A DNA stretch of 64,000 nucleotides from Pseudoalteromonas byunsanensis (GTDB lineage Bacteria; Pseudomonadota; Gammaproteobacteria; Enterobacterales; Alteromonadaceae), in NCBI RefSeq assembly GCF_001854475.1, contig NZ_MNAN01000032.1:360118-424117 (forward strand). The letters run 5' to 3'. The notes under the pieces are model-generated. The model was not told the DNA's origin. It saw nothing but the letters and a program-made list of their open reading frames with translations, and searched no databases. Shown here piece by piece: positions 47,201 to 59,562 of this stretch. The translations under genes were made by a program, and so were the position numbers. Each line of letters begins with the position of its first letter. Positions within the stretch are counted from its first letter, which is position 1.

Positions 47201-48712
47201 TTATCCGCCCGTTCTGCGCGGCGCACGCAAGCGTAAATTATCAGGGTCTGGTGTATTACGATTTGGGATCCAACGTCTTACACACTCCCTGTCTTTGGCA
47301 CACTTGTCAGTTAGCGCATGTAAAAATGCGACTAAGTCCTGCTGCTGTTGTGGCGCTAAATTTGCCGCCACAAATGGCGAAGCGCGCAGCAAGCTTAAGG
47401 CCGCATCGGTATTCTCTCTTGCTTGTTGATTGAGTGTCTCACACTGCGCGCTCAAGGCAAACTGCTTTAATCCACATGCTCCACCACTTTGGAAAAATTG
47501 CTCCACGGTTTGCTCAGGATCAGAATAATGACTAACAACTTGCTCCAAACTTTCATAAGCTCCAGCGTGGCTATACGGTGCGGTCAAGGCAACATTAATC
47601 AAACTAGGTACTCTAAATGCAAATTGGTTACGAGGCTCTGGATCGATAGCCCCACGACCAATATCTGCATGATTCTCATCAGTACCGACACCATATTGAG
47701 GAAACGCCAAATTGAAAAAGCCATCGTTGGTAAATCGATCACCACTATGACAATTTACGCAACCGGCTCCTCCATCAGATATTTGCGTGAAGAATAATTT
47801 AGCTCCTTGTTTTTGTTGTTCAGTCAATGCACTCAAATCCCCTCGTACATAACGATGCCAATCTGTGTTCACCATAACAAATGAAGACTGGTACTGCCCA
47901 AGCGCAAAAGTAATATTATCGAATGTGATCAATGACTGTGCATCACCCTGTGAGTTAAACGCCTCACGAAATGCTTGTAACCAATCGTTAGTAGGCAAAC
48001 TGCCCTGCTCAGCACCATAATCACCAATACGCTGCGCAAGATGTTCACGCACTTGATCGTTGCTCGTAGCCGTCTCAAAAGCTTCACCTCGCATCTCTTC
48101 TTTTGAAGTAACTGGAAAACGTGCCAAGGTGCTAACCAAAGAGTCGCCTGCTTGTTCATCCGGTTGATTAAAGCCTGAATCTGGCGTACTAATAAAACTA
48201 ATTTCGTTACCTTGCTCATCCGTCGTAACAACACGCTCCACACGACCGTCCCAAAATAACGAGTGTAAGGCAAACCCAGTGTTAAAAATGGTCGGCGAGT
48301 TCCGTGGAATATTAATTTCATCATTGATGGCTTGTCGGCCAGGTCCAACCACATCACTATCAACCGCATTAGTACCGATAGGCAGTGATAGTCCGTCTGC
48401 ACCACCAAGTCGTGGGTCATGGCAACTTGCACATGCCACTGACTTTTCTCCCCCTAACGCTTTAGTGAAGAATAACTGCATCCCCAATTGCGCAATGGGG
48501 TCAGAAATTTTCGGCAACAGATTTGCCCCCGCAACACGTCCACTTAAATCGTGTTGCGTGATCAAGGCTGAAAGTTCTTGATCTAATGGCGTTGCAATTT
48601 GTTCTTGCCTGGGTGGATGCTTAGGCTTTGGTTTCGCTTCCAATGCCGATACTTGCAATGCGCTTAAGACGGCTGTCAGCGCTATTGCTTGCACAAACTT
48701 TGCGTTGTTCAT
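47201..48712 (-). CDS. Di-haem cytochrome c peroxidase / MauG-family protein
   Basis: Periplasmic protein of 503 residues with two CXXCH haem c motifs, CASCH (followed by DPRLGGADG) and CVNCH (followed by SGDRFTNDG), in the arrangement of bacterial cytochrome c peroxidases and MauG-like proteins. A signal peptide ends near ALQVSALEA. ATG at 48710-48712 is preferred; the frame extends upstream to 48847 but those 45 residues are not a plausible signal peptide. Peroxide reduction is the likely role, but MauG-type oxidation of a partner is possible. It is upstream of a sensor kinase by 9 bases. Confidence 0.87.
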   Translation of the reverse strand: MNNAKFVQAIALTAVLSALQVSALEAKPKPKHPPRQEQIATPLDQELSALITQHDLSGRVAGANLLPKISDPIAQLGMQLFFTKALGGEKSVACASCHDPRLGGADGLSLPIGTNAVDSDVVGPGRQAINDEINIPRNSPTIFNTGFALHSLFWDGRVERVVTTDEQGNEISFISTPDSGFNQPDEQAGDSLVSTLARFPVTSKEEMRGEAFETATSNDQVREHLAQRIGDYGAEQGSLPTNDWLQAFREAFNSQGDAQSLITFDNITFALGQYQSSFVMVNTDWHRYVRGDLSALTEQQKQGAKLFFTQISDGGAGCVNCHSGDRFTNDGFFNLAFPQYGVGTDENHADIGRGAIDPEPRNQFAFRVPSLINVALTAPYSHAGAYESLEQVVSHYSDPEQTVEQFFQSGGACGLKQFALSAQCETLNQQARENTDAALSLLRASPFVAANLAPQQQQDLVAFLHALTDKCAKDRECVRRWIPNRNTPDPDNLRLRAPRRTGG

Positions 48713-48854
48713 AGTGTCACTCCAAACCTTATTTTGATTCGCAGTAAAACATTGGCAAGTAAAAGTGCACGAAATGTGAAAGCCTGAATTTAATTTAATC
48801 AAGCCACACAAATGCTGATCTCTTAGAGCATGAATAAAAAATATCACCTAATGG

Positions 48855-48998
48855 TTATTTTACCTTGACCGCCTGCCCTAACTGTAGCTTCTGCGCAATT
48901 ATGGTGAACCACATCATTAATCGATGATGTTTAACTTGCTCTGCTTTGCTAGGTGTATATGCTTTATTTTCTGGTTCGTTACTTGATTGATGAGTCAT
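48855..48998 (-). CDS. Small protein of 47 residues upstream of the peroxidase
   Basis: An open frame of 47 codons, MTHQSSNEPENKAYTPSKAE at the start and ending KLQLGQAVKVK. It begins at ATG 48996-48998, with AGGA 9 bases upstream. The N-terminal half is polar and the central section carries a hydrophobic stretch (LMMWFTIIAQ), too short for a clear transmembrane span. It is in the same direction as the peroxidase gene, about 140 bases upstream. No family is known to me; the case for coding is the ribosome site, position and amino-acid composition. Confidence 0.5.
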   Translation of the reverse strand: MTHQSSNEPENKAYTPSKAEQVKHHRLMMWFTIIAQKLQLGQAVKVK

Positions 48999-49097
48999 AA
49001 TGCTATTTCCTGTGATAATTAAACTATGTCATTATTATTGACAAAAAGGAGCATTCCCTCGAACGATGATTTTTAACATCAACTATAAGATTAGCTT

Positions 49098-49985
49098 ATG
49101 TATAAAGAATTGAATCATTTTACTGCTTTGCGTTATTTAGAAGCTGCGGCGCGCCATAAAAGTTACAGTCTAGCCGCGCAAGAGTTGTATGTGACACAGG
49201 CTGCTGTGAGCCAGCAAATCAGACTACTCGAATCAAACCTTGGTTGTAAGCTGTTTTATCGCCAAGGGCGTACCATGCAGCCGACCTCTCAAGGCAAACA
49301 GCTTGCGCTGTCATTATCAAGGAGCTTTGCAGATATAGCCGCCAGCGTGAGACAAGTCAGCTGCGAGCCATTGGAGGGGATACTAACTGTCACTACCACT
49401 CAATCATTTGCCTCGATGATCTTGATCCCAAACATGTGGCGCTTTGCTGAGGCCTATCCCGAGATTGCCGTTCGTGTACTTGTCTCCCCCGCAGTTGAAG
49501 ATATTCGCCACACAGAGGTAGATGTGGCAATTCGCTACGGCCATTCTCTCTTTGCTGATTTAGAGCAAGAGGTTATCTTGGAAGATCAATTGGTCCCACT
49601 TTGCTCTCCAGCTTTTGCCGAACAAGCCCAATTAAACGACATCGCCAATATGGCGCATTGTAAGTTAGTGTATTATGCCTACAGTGACTATTGGCAAAAC
49701 TGGTTTGATAAAGCAGGTATCTCTCGTTGTAGTAACAATAGTCAGTGGCTGGAAGTAAGTAACATGGATTTTGCGCTAGGTGCGGTCATAACAGGACACG
49801 GGGTGTGCTTAGGTTCGCCAAGACAAGCCAAACACTATCTCGAGCAAGGCTTGTTGGTACAACCTTTCAATATCAGTTGCGAACCCAGCGTGCGTTACAG
49901 CTTCCTATACAACCCAGACTCCCCCCGTAAGGCTAGAATATTAGAGTTCAAAAACTGGCTTATGGAGTTGATGAGAAAGCTATGA
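49098..49985 (+). CDS. LysR-family transcriptional regulator (GcvA-like)
   Basis: A 295-residue regulator with an N-terminal helix-turn-helix (HFTALRYLEAAARHKSYSLA, QELYVTQAAVSQQIRLLE) and an effector domain with the pattern VDVAIRYGHS typical of the GcvA/AmpR branch. It is divergent from the 47-residue gene and peroxidase, with 99 bases between, and so could regulate that unit. It is convergent with the SDR gene. Confidence 0.9.
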   Translation: MYKELNHFTALRYLEAAARHKSYSLAAQELYVTQAAVSQQIRLLESNLGCKLFYRQGRTMQPTSQGKQLALSLSRSFADIAASVRQVSCEPLEGILTVTTTQSFASMILIPNMWRFAEAYPEIAVRVLVSPAVEDIRHTEVDVAIRYGHSLFADLEQEVILEDQLVPLCSPAFAEQAQLNDIANMAHCKLVYYAYSDYWQNWFDKAGISRCSNNSQWLEVSNMDFALGAVITGHGVCLGSPRQAKHYLEQGLLVQPFNISCEPSVRYSFLYNPDSPRKARILEFKNWLMELMRKL

Positions 49986-49998
49986 GTTCACAGGCGGC

Positions 49999-50835
49999 CT
50001 ACTTTCGGTGAGCTTGGCGGTACTTAGCTTTATTTTTTGCACCAATACGATAAAGCAATCCTCTGACACTGCGACGAAAACGAGGAAACAAATAACTCAA
50101 GGTAGCCAGTTTACCACTGGCTTTTGGCATCGCAGTCTCGGTTTTGCTCGAGTGGCTCAATTGTACTACGGCATCGGCAACTTGATCGGCACTACTCATA
50201 GGCTGTGAGTAAACAATATCCTCAACTTGATCTATTTCATCCATAATAAAGCCAGTATCGATAGGCCCTGGAGACACAACAGCAATATTTACATTCTTGT
50301 TTGCAAGTTCATCATGCAAGGCATAAGTAAACGCCCGCAACCCTGCTTTGGTGCCACTGTATGTAGCCGCGCCCTGTAGCGGTGTTAGTCCAGCCAAAGA
50401 GCCCACCATTACCACAGCATTTGATGCATTCTGTGGCATATGTTTAAGCGCCAGCGACGTTAACACTAAAGGCGCTCGTAAGTTAACATCCACCATTGCA
50501 GCCACATGTTGGGCATGTAATTTACTGAACTCGCCGCGATGATGCACGCCAGCGTTATTGACCAACACGTTAATAGCATTAAACCGCTCAACTGCTTGCG
50601 CAATAATCCGTTCACAGTCACTTAATAGAGCAACATCAGCCTGAATGATTAAGGTTTGGCAATTTGTAAAACTGGCCAATTGAGCTTTTATTTGCTCAAG
50701 AGGGGCTAAGTTTCTTGCCACCAGCACCAAGTTCAATCCGTTCGGATAAGCTTTAGCGTAAGCAAGAGCACAAGCAGCACCGACCCCTTTTGAAGCACCT
50801 GTTATGATAATAGTTGGGCGTAAATATTCAGTCAT
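49999..50835 (-). CDS. Short-chain dehydrogenase/reductase
   Basis: A 278-residue NAD(P)-dependent oxidoreductase. The cofactor motif is TGASKGVGAACALAYAK (TGxxxGxG), NNAG occurs in LVNNAGVHHRG, catalytic Ser in VMVGSLAG and the YxxxK pair in ATYSGTKAG. The C-terminal basic tail (RRSVRGLLYRIGAKNKAKYR) suggests membrane association. Substrate unknown. It is divergent from a membrane protein gene, with three tandem 9-bp repeats between them. Confidence 0.9.
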   Translation of the reverse strand: MTEYLRPTIIITGASKGVGAACALAYAKAYPNGLNLVLVARNLAPLEQIKAQLASFTNCQTLIIQADVALLSDCERIIAQAVERFNAINVLVNNAGVHHRGEFSKLHAQHVAAMVDVNLRAPLVLTSLALKHMPQNASNAVVMVGSLAGLTPLQGAATYSGTKAGLRAFTYALHDELANKNVNIAVVSPGPIDTGFIMDEIDQVEDIVYSQPMSSADQVADAVVQLSHSSKTETAMPKASGKLATLSYLFPRFRRSVRGLLYRIGAKNKAKYRQAHRK

Positions 50836-50856
50836 TGTGATTATTCTTTGATATCC

Positions 50857-50883
50857 GTACTATGCGTACTATACGTACTATAC
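50857..50883. repeat. Three tandem 9-bp repeats GTACTATRC
   Basis: GTACTATGC, GTACTATAC and GTACTATAC follow each other at 50857-50865, 50866-50874 and 50875-50883, ending in ATGTAC. They sit between the divergent starts of the SDR gene and the DUF3995-like gene. They might be an operator or an extended -10 region (TACTAT). Confidence 0.6.
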
Positions 50884-50916
50884 ATGTACAAGTTACAACC
50901 AAAAAGGATCTATGGT

Positions 50917-51378
50917 TTGCCTAAGTTAGTTAAGTACAGTCTGCTATTTTGTGCAATGATAGCAATCCTCACGGCCATTGCTCATCTCAGTTGTATTTAT
51001 TTTGGTGCGCAATGTTATCGAGCACAACTCGCTCCTACCGCCATTATTAACTCGGCAATACAAGGAACTTGGCTTGCTCCCGTGACGACCGTTATTTTGT
51101 CTTTGATATTTTTAATGTGTGCCATGTACGCACTTGCTGGTGCCAACATCATTCGCGTATTGCCACTACAAAGTCTGGCTTTGATTTCCTTAGCCGTAAT
51201 ATGTACGTTAAGAGGATTAGTCGCTATCCCATTGAGTATCATGTATTGGCAACAAGTCACGGAATTTTCAATGCTGGCAAGTTTACTTTGGTTTTTATGT
51301 GGGTGCGGCTATGCAATAGGCTGGTACTTTTCACTACCAGCCACACAGTTAAAGCGAAATCGCGATAGACGCCCGTAA
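50917..51378 (+). CDS. DUF3995-like four-helix membrane protein
   Basis: A hydrophobic protein of 153 residues with four transmembrane segments. The pattern GTWLAPVTTVILSLIFLMCA then YALAGANIIRVLP and ICTLRGLVAIP resembles the DUF3995 family. A TTG at 50917 with AAGGA 8 bases upstream is preferred; an in-frame ATG at 50884 without a ribosome site would add 11 residues, and the frame opens at 50848. Its end overlaps the convergent GNAT-C39 gene by 30 bases. Function unknown. Confidence 0.65.
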   Translation: MPKLVKYSLLFCAMIAILTAIAHLSCIYFGAQCYRAQLAPTAIINSAIQGTWLAPVTTVILSLIFLMCAMYALAGANIIRVLPLQSLALISLAVICTLRGLVAIPLSIMYWQQVTEFSMLASLLWFLCGCGYAIGWYFSLPATQLKRNRDRRP

Positions 51379-52452
51379 GCGGTTTTTACCAAACGTCGCC
51401 ATTTTGTTGAACTCTTCAAGACCTATTGGAACGTGTTGGCAGTCAATCGACTGCTGAGATGGGTCCAGTTCAGGGTCATGTACATACACACAATGGTCAT
51501 CTATTGCAGTCACACACACCCAATGAGGTGCCTTTTTCCCATCTAAACGATAAGTACTTATTAGCATCAGCACTCTGTGATTACTTTTCAACAGCTTATG
51601 TAACTGCTCTAGCTCCAAAGGTTTGTCATGAAGCAAACAGCCTTGAGTATTTGCCTGAGTCACAAATTCTTCATGTACTGTACGCATAACTTGTTTTTTA
51701 TCCTCGCTTCTCACCCCTTCTAAAAACAGCGGTGTTAACTGAGTCAAAAACACTTGTGCACTAAAGCCTCGACTAATCGCAGATAATGCCAAACCAATCG
51801 GATGACAACCGCCGTGCCCGCTGGTCATAAAAATTGTTGTTGCTTCGCGCCAAATAGCCAGCTCTTGAATTTGTGTTAACGACTTTGTATCGTCCAGACT
51901 GTTCATGGCCATTAGCAAAGCGGCAGGTCCACAGGTAAAGTCCGTGGTTTGCCTATACCAAGATACCTGTAGCTGCGTACCCTTGCCACCAAACCTAGCG
52001 ACACGTTTTTGCATACGTAACGCCTCGCTGCCATCACCATAGTAGTCACTGTAAGCACCAAACACCTGATAACCAATACTTTTATAAAGAGAGATCGCCG
52101 CCTGATTTAATGTTGACACTTCTAAGCGCAAATAAGCCCGTCCACGGCGCTGAGTTAACAACTCAAGCTCATTGAGCAACAGCTGCGCTATCCCTCGTCC
52201 GCGATAAGCAGGCAAAACCGCCAATGAATACAAACGGGCCAACCGGGTGCCTTTTAAGCACCACACGAGTCCGTACGCAACAACCACACCATCACTACTT
52301 GCAACCAAAAATAGGCCATGTTTAGCGCTTAGCCAGTGCTTTAAGCTACGAACACTGAGCCTGTCGCTACTAAAACAGCTTTGTTCAATTGTAGTCAGCT
52401 GCGCTAAATCTTCTGAATTGGCAAAACGCAAGGTAACCGCGTTGCTATTCAT
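51349..52452 (-). CDS. GNAT acetyltransferase fused to C39-like cysteine peptidase
   Basis: A 367-residue two-domain protein without signal peptide. Residues 5-150 are a GNAT fold (LAVLPAYRGRGIAQLLLNEL is the acetyl-CoA loop; LYKSIGYQVFGAYSDYY). Residues 160-367 resemble a C39 peptidase: Cys174 in FTCGPAALLMA, His310 in APHWVCVTAI and Asp326 in VHDPELD form a plausible catalytic triad. It overlaps the end of the RimK-type ligase gene by 8 bases, so the two are translationally coupled. Such ligase plus GNAT-peptidase pairs have been proposed to make or modify peptides; no substrate gene is obvious here. Confidence 0.88.
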   Translation of the reverse strand: MNSNAVTLRFANSEDLAQLTTIEQSCFSSDRLSVRSLKHWLSAKHGLFLVASSDGVVVAYGLVWCLKGTRLARLYSLAVLPAYRGRGIAQLLLNELELLTQRRGRAYLRLEVSTLNQAAISLYKSIGYQVFGAYSDYYGDGSEALRMQKRVARFGGKGTQLQVSWYRQTTDFTCGPAALLMAMNSLDDTKSLTQIQELAIWREATTIFMTSGHGGCHPIGLALSAISRGFSAQVFLTQLTPLFLEGVRSEDKKQVMRTVHEEFVTQANTQGCLLHDKPLELEQLHKLLKSNHRVLMLISTYRLDGKKAPHWVCVTAIDDHCVYVHDPELDPSQQSIDCQHVPIGLEEFNKMATFGKNRLRASIAISL

Positions 52453-53875
52453 ATTTTCCTCTTGCCTCTAAACGTCTGACAAACTCAGCCATAATTAGCA
52501 TGTACAACTCATTGCCTAAATAAGCATCTTCTACCTTATGATCTATACTCGGGTTGTCGTTAACCTCAATCACATACGCCTTACCATTCACCTCTTTAAT
52601 ATCAACACCATACAAACCATTTCCTATCACTTTACAGGCCTTTAACGCAGCAGAAAGTACCGCCCTTGGAACCTCGAAAGTGGGCAGAGTCTCAAATCCA
52701 CCGGAGCTAAAGCGCTTCGAATCATGGTTATATATTTGCCAATGATTTCTCGCCATATGATAACGACAGGCATAAATTGCACGCCCATTAAGTACCCCTA
52801 TACGCCAGTCAAAATCGGTATATAAATACTCTTGTACAAGTACCAATGCGCTCTCCGCCAATAGCTCCTCTAGTCGCTCAATGAGCTGTTGGCGATCTTT
52901 TACCTTGTACACTCCACGAGAAAACGAGCCTTCAGGCATTTTGAGCACCATAGGGTAGCTAAATAGCAGCTCTAATTGCTCAAGTGTATGTCCACAAGCA
53001 TCACTCACGACTTGAGTTTTTAAAGTCGGCACTTTGTTGTAACTAAAAGCATCATGTAAATACACTTTGTTGCAGCAGCGCAGAATAGAAGTTGCATCAT
53101 CCATCACAACCACTCCAGCACCTTCCGCTTTGGTCGCTAAACGGTAAGTCACATGGTCAATTGCTGTCGTTTGGCGAATAAACAGCGCATCATACTGGTT
53201 GATGTCGTCCAGCGTTTGGATAGTTTTAACCTGTGCATGGATACCATTTTTACGTGCAGCTTTAACAAATTTAGCGATGGCATCTTCATCGCTTGGCGGC
53301 GAAGGTTCTTGTGGGTCAACCAAAATTGCCATTTCCCAACGTGCAAGATGCTGCTTATTGCCCAATCTCCAAACGGATTCACTTAGCTTAGTCATTGCAC
53401 TAAACAGATGTGACTTTTGTACTTCATCCAACTGTGTGATTGAACCTTGCTCTACGATTAGGCGGTTTTCGCTCAATAAACGTATACACAATAATGGCGC
53501 GGCAAAACGCTTGTACAAAGTCGATGCAACGGCCTCCAATGCCGCCTCGTCGGTTTGACCAAAAAACACCCATTGTGGCTTTTGCTCAAGCGCTTTGCGT
53601 TGAATATTGGTTAAAGCAAATTCAAGGTGCTCGGTACGCAGTGCATTAATGGTTTTAACTGTAGGCAATACAACGTGTTTACGAGCTTCCGCCAACAGCG
53701 AACAATAATAGCCTTTACTTAAATACTGACCCGTATCACAGAGGTTGATAATGCGTGTTTTCGGTTCATCACGCTTTGGGTAATCTTGCAGATATTGTTC
53801 AAAACTTAGCACATTGGCTAAACCAAACTCAGCTGCGGTTTGTTCAGATTCAACCACAATCAAAGTTTTTAACAT
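52445..53875 (-). CDS. RimK-type ATP-grasp ligase with RLAN N-terminal domain
   Basis: A 476-residue carboxylate-amine ligase. The first about 190 residues look like the RimK-like ATP-grasp N-terminal (RLAN) domain. The ATP-grasp core follows: MVLKMPEGSFSRGVYKV (nucleotide lysine loop), DFDWRIGVLNGRAIYACRYH and LYGVDIKEVNGKAYVIEVNDNPSI (Mg-binding Glu/Asn). It resembles glutamate or other amino-acid ligases acting on peptides or proteins. It begins the two-gene unit with the GNAT-C39 protein. Substrate unknown. Confidence 0.88.
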   Translation of the reverse strand: MLKTLIVVESEQTAAEFGLANVLSFEQYLQDYPKRDEPKTRIINLCDTGQYLSKGYYCSLLAEARKHVVLPTVKTINALRTEHLEFALTNIQRKALEQKPQWVFFGQTDEAALEAVASTLYKRFAAPLLCIRLLSENRLIVEQGSITQLDEVQKSHLFSAMTKLSESVWRLGNKQHLARWEMAILVDPQEPSPPSDEDAIAKFVKAARKNGIHAQVKTIQTLDDINQYDALFIRQTTAIDHVTYRLATKAEGAGVVVMDDATSILRCCNKVYLHDAFSYNKVPTLKTQVVSDACGHTLEQLELLFSYPMVLKMPEGSFSRGVYKVKDRQQLIERLEELLAESALVLVQEYLYTDFDWRIGVLNGRAIYACRYHMARNHWQIYNHDSKRFSSGGFETLPTFEVPRAVLSAALKACKVIGNGLYGVDIKEVNGKAYVIEVNDNPSIDHKVEDAYLGNELYMLIMAEFVRRLEARGKYE

Positions 53876-54221
53876 GATAATTCCTAATCATTAGAGTCAT
53901 TAATCGTGATATATCAATTACTTTTCTTTGATACATCACAGCAGCGTGCATTTGAGCACTGCGCGATTTATAAAGCTAAAACCCATCACTGACTAGTGAG
54001 TTATTTTTATCCACACGATGAGATTCTTTAGATACGGGGTGCTGTGGGGTGTACGTGACTCAGCTATTGGCTAGCTGAGTTTGCATGTCTCGTAACGACA
54101 CTGATAATTTGTGGGCCAGCCATAACGCCAAATAACATGATGTGTAATCTATCCCACTTCATAAATATCAAAACAGCACTGTGTATAACCCAAATACAGC
54201 ACTCAGTCACACGCCTTTACA
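53876..54221. other. Gene-free intergenic stretch with a hairpin
   Basis: The 346 bases between the ligase and hybrid kinase genes hold no open frame I would support. A perfect 9-bp inverted repeat ACTCAGCTA/TAGCTGAGT with a five-base loop is at 54058-54080, lacking a T-tract. The minus-strand ligase promoter should lie at the left end and the kinase 3' region at the right. Confidence 0.5.
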
Positions 54222-57885
<3,664 letters not shown>

Positions 57886-58129
57886 TTAAGTGTAGTGAAA
57901 AAATGAGAAAAGCTGGTAGTTTCATTACAAAAAATCAAACGTTCTGAAGATGCTAAAAGCTGCCAGATAGAAAGACTTTCATGCCTGTTTAAGATCCAAT
58001 TCAGATTACTCCGTAACACTTGTTATAACTCGATCAGAACATAAACCGCTTTTGAAACCATAAGTCTCCCTTTTTAAAGCGTTTTATTCTACACTGAAAC
58101 TAACTAATCATAGCGATGATGGCAACAAG

Positions 58130-58825
58130 ATGGGTCAACAAGAATCAGTTATTAAGTTGGTAGAACTAATAAAACATCAAGATGCACAAGCACTCATTGA
58201 GTTTTATCAGCAAAGCAATAGCAATGATAATATCGCCCAACTCAAATATTTGTATCAACAGGCCCAAAGCGACCAAGCGCTTTATCTGTTTTTTCAAGAC
58301 TTGGTCAGCACGCTATTTGAGAAAAAACCTATACCTGAACCGCTGATCGCTGGTATCAACGACATTGATAAACTAACGTTTTTTACACCCGCACTAAGTG
58401 CCTGTGAAGGTTTTGACCAACAAAATGAGCAAGGCAATACCGTATTGCATGCACTTTTAGGGCGCTTACACCCCGCACCGCCGCCTTTTAACTATATTCG
58501 CTCACTCATGCTATTTGAACGTAACGAGTCCCTAGCTAAAGCTCTGGCGAGCAAAAACAACCAGCAACTTATGCCAATGGAGTGTTACCTTGCCTTTAAC
58601 CCTTGCTTTGATACTTTGCCAGCACATGAACTGACCGCGGCACTGGCTTTGCTTGAAGCACAAGTTAAGCAACAAGCCAGTCAGGCAAGTACCTTAATGT
58701 TGATCTGTAAACACTTGAAAAAAAGCGCCGATTTCTCAAAATTAAACGGTAATAACCACCGTATTTTGCTACTTGGAGCGGCGTTTGAATGCGCCAATGA
58801 AGAAGTACTCACCCTACTCAACTAG
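58130..58825 (+). CDS. Uncharacterised cytoplasmic protein
   Basis: A 231-residue mostly helical protein that I do not recognise, with no signal peptide or membrane segment. The stretch DQQNEQGNTVLHALLGRLHP resembles an ankyrin-type consensus (GNTVLH) but a single repeat is not enough to assign that fold. It is divergent from the large hybrid kinase gene and convergent with the Sir2 gene, with 14 bases between stop codons. Function unknown. Confidence 0.65.
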   Translation: MGQQESVIKLVELIKHQDAQALIEFYQQSNSNDNIAQLKYLYQQAQSDQALYLFFQDLVSTLFEKKPIPEPLIAGINDIDKLTFFTPALSACEGFDQQNEQGNTVLHALLGRLHPAPPPFNYIRSLMLFERNESLAKALASKNNQQLMPMECYLAFNPCFDTLPAHELTAALALLEAQVKQQASQASTLMLICKHLKKSADFSKLNGNNHRILLLGAAFECANEEVLTLLN

Positions 58826-58839
58826 CCATGCGAAAATAT

Positions 58840-59562
58840 TTATCGTTCAATATACCGTGATGCTGGCATCGCAAAATAGGTGACCTTATCGTACATAATA
58901 TGTGTCGGGTCAGGGTCAACTACTTCAACTTCTATGTGATTATGGCGGGCTATTTCAAGTGCAATCTGAGTAATATTGACACTAAAAGACGTCCCTATAA
59001 AAACCATTTTATCTGCAGCCATCATCATCTCTTGCGCGCGACCGATGTCATATAAATCAGTGTAATACTCATCAAAGAGCAATACATAGGGTTTCAGTGA
59101 CTTGTTAAGCTCAGGCCCAAATTGACCAATCTTAAAAATGTCCAGTAAACTTGCTTTAAGGTTATTTTCATCGACTTCATGCCAAGGTGCAGATCCTATT
59201 GCTACCTTATCACCTTGGTCATGAAACAATGTCACTTTATCAATGCGCCCGTGTATTGAGATGTAATCTTTATTTCCGGCTTTTCCGTCCAAGCCATCGA
59301 TATTTTGTGTTATCAGTTTCTTGTCAGCCAGCCATGTATGAACCTTATTAGGGCCATGTTCGCGATAGGTTACAAAACGTTTGTAGTACCAACTCAAAAA
59401 CTCCCCGGGGTTATGTTCATACATAGCTCGGGTCGCCATTTGCTGTGGGGTATAGTTACGGCTACCTATGGTCCAAAACCCATCTTCTCCCCTAAATGTG
59501 GGAATGCCACTTTGAGCACTGACACCCGCCCCAGTAATATATAAGGTGTTTATTAGTTTCAT
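58840..59562 (-). CDS. Sir2-family NAD-dependent protein deacylase lacking zinc cysteines
   Basis: A 240-residue sirtuin. Core motifs are intact: GAGVSAQSGIPTFRG (11-25), TQNIDG (85-90), catalytic His104 in SIHGRID and GTSFSVN near the C-terminus. The pair Tyr59/Arg62 in SWYYKRF aligns with the CobB Tyr92/Arg95 pocket that favours succinyl and malonyl lysine. The zinc ribbon that normally follows the His is missing; the whole protein contains no Cys. It starts directly after the EamA transporter gene stops (no spacing), so the two are likely co-transcribed. Deacylase activity is inferred. Confidence 0.86.
   Translation of the reverse strand: MKLINTLYITGAGVSAQSGIPTFRGEDGFWTIGSRNYTPQQMATRAMYEHNPGEFLSWYYKRFVTYREHGPNKVHTWLADKKLITQNIDGLDGKAGNKDYISIHGRIDKVTLFHDQGDKVAIGSAPWHEVDENNLKASLLDIFKIGQFGPELNKSLKPYVLLFDEYYTDLYDIGRAQEMMMAADKMVFIGTSFSVNITQIALEIARHNHIEVEVVDPDPTHIMYDKVTYFAMPASRYIER

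Noticed and set aside
47929..48432. 167-codon open frame within the peroxidase gene
   Set aside because: It is an alternative frame on the same strand inside a gene with two well-placed haem motifs; a shadow of the real frame.
48713..48847. Upstream extension of the peroxidase frame to 48847
   Set aside because: The added residues contain several Cys and no signal-peptide pattern, whereas the ATG at 48712 gives a normal one.
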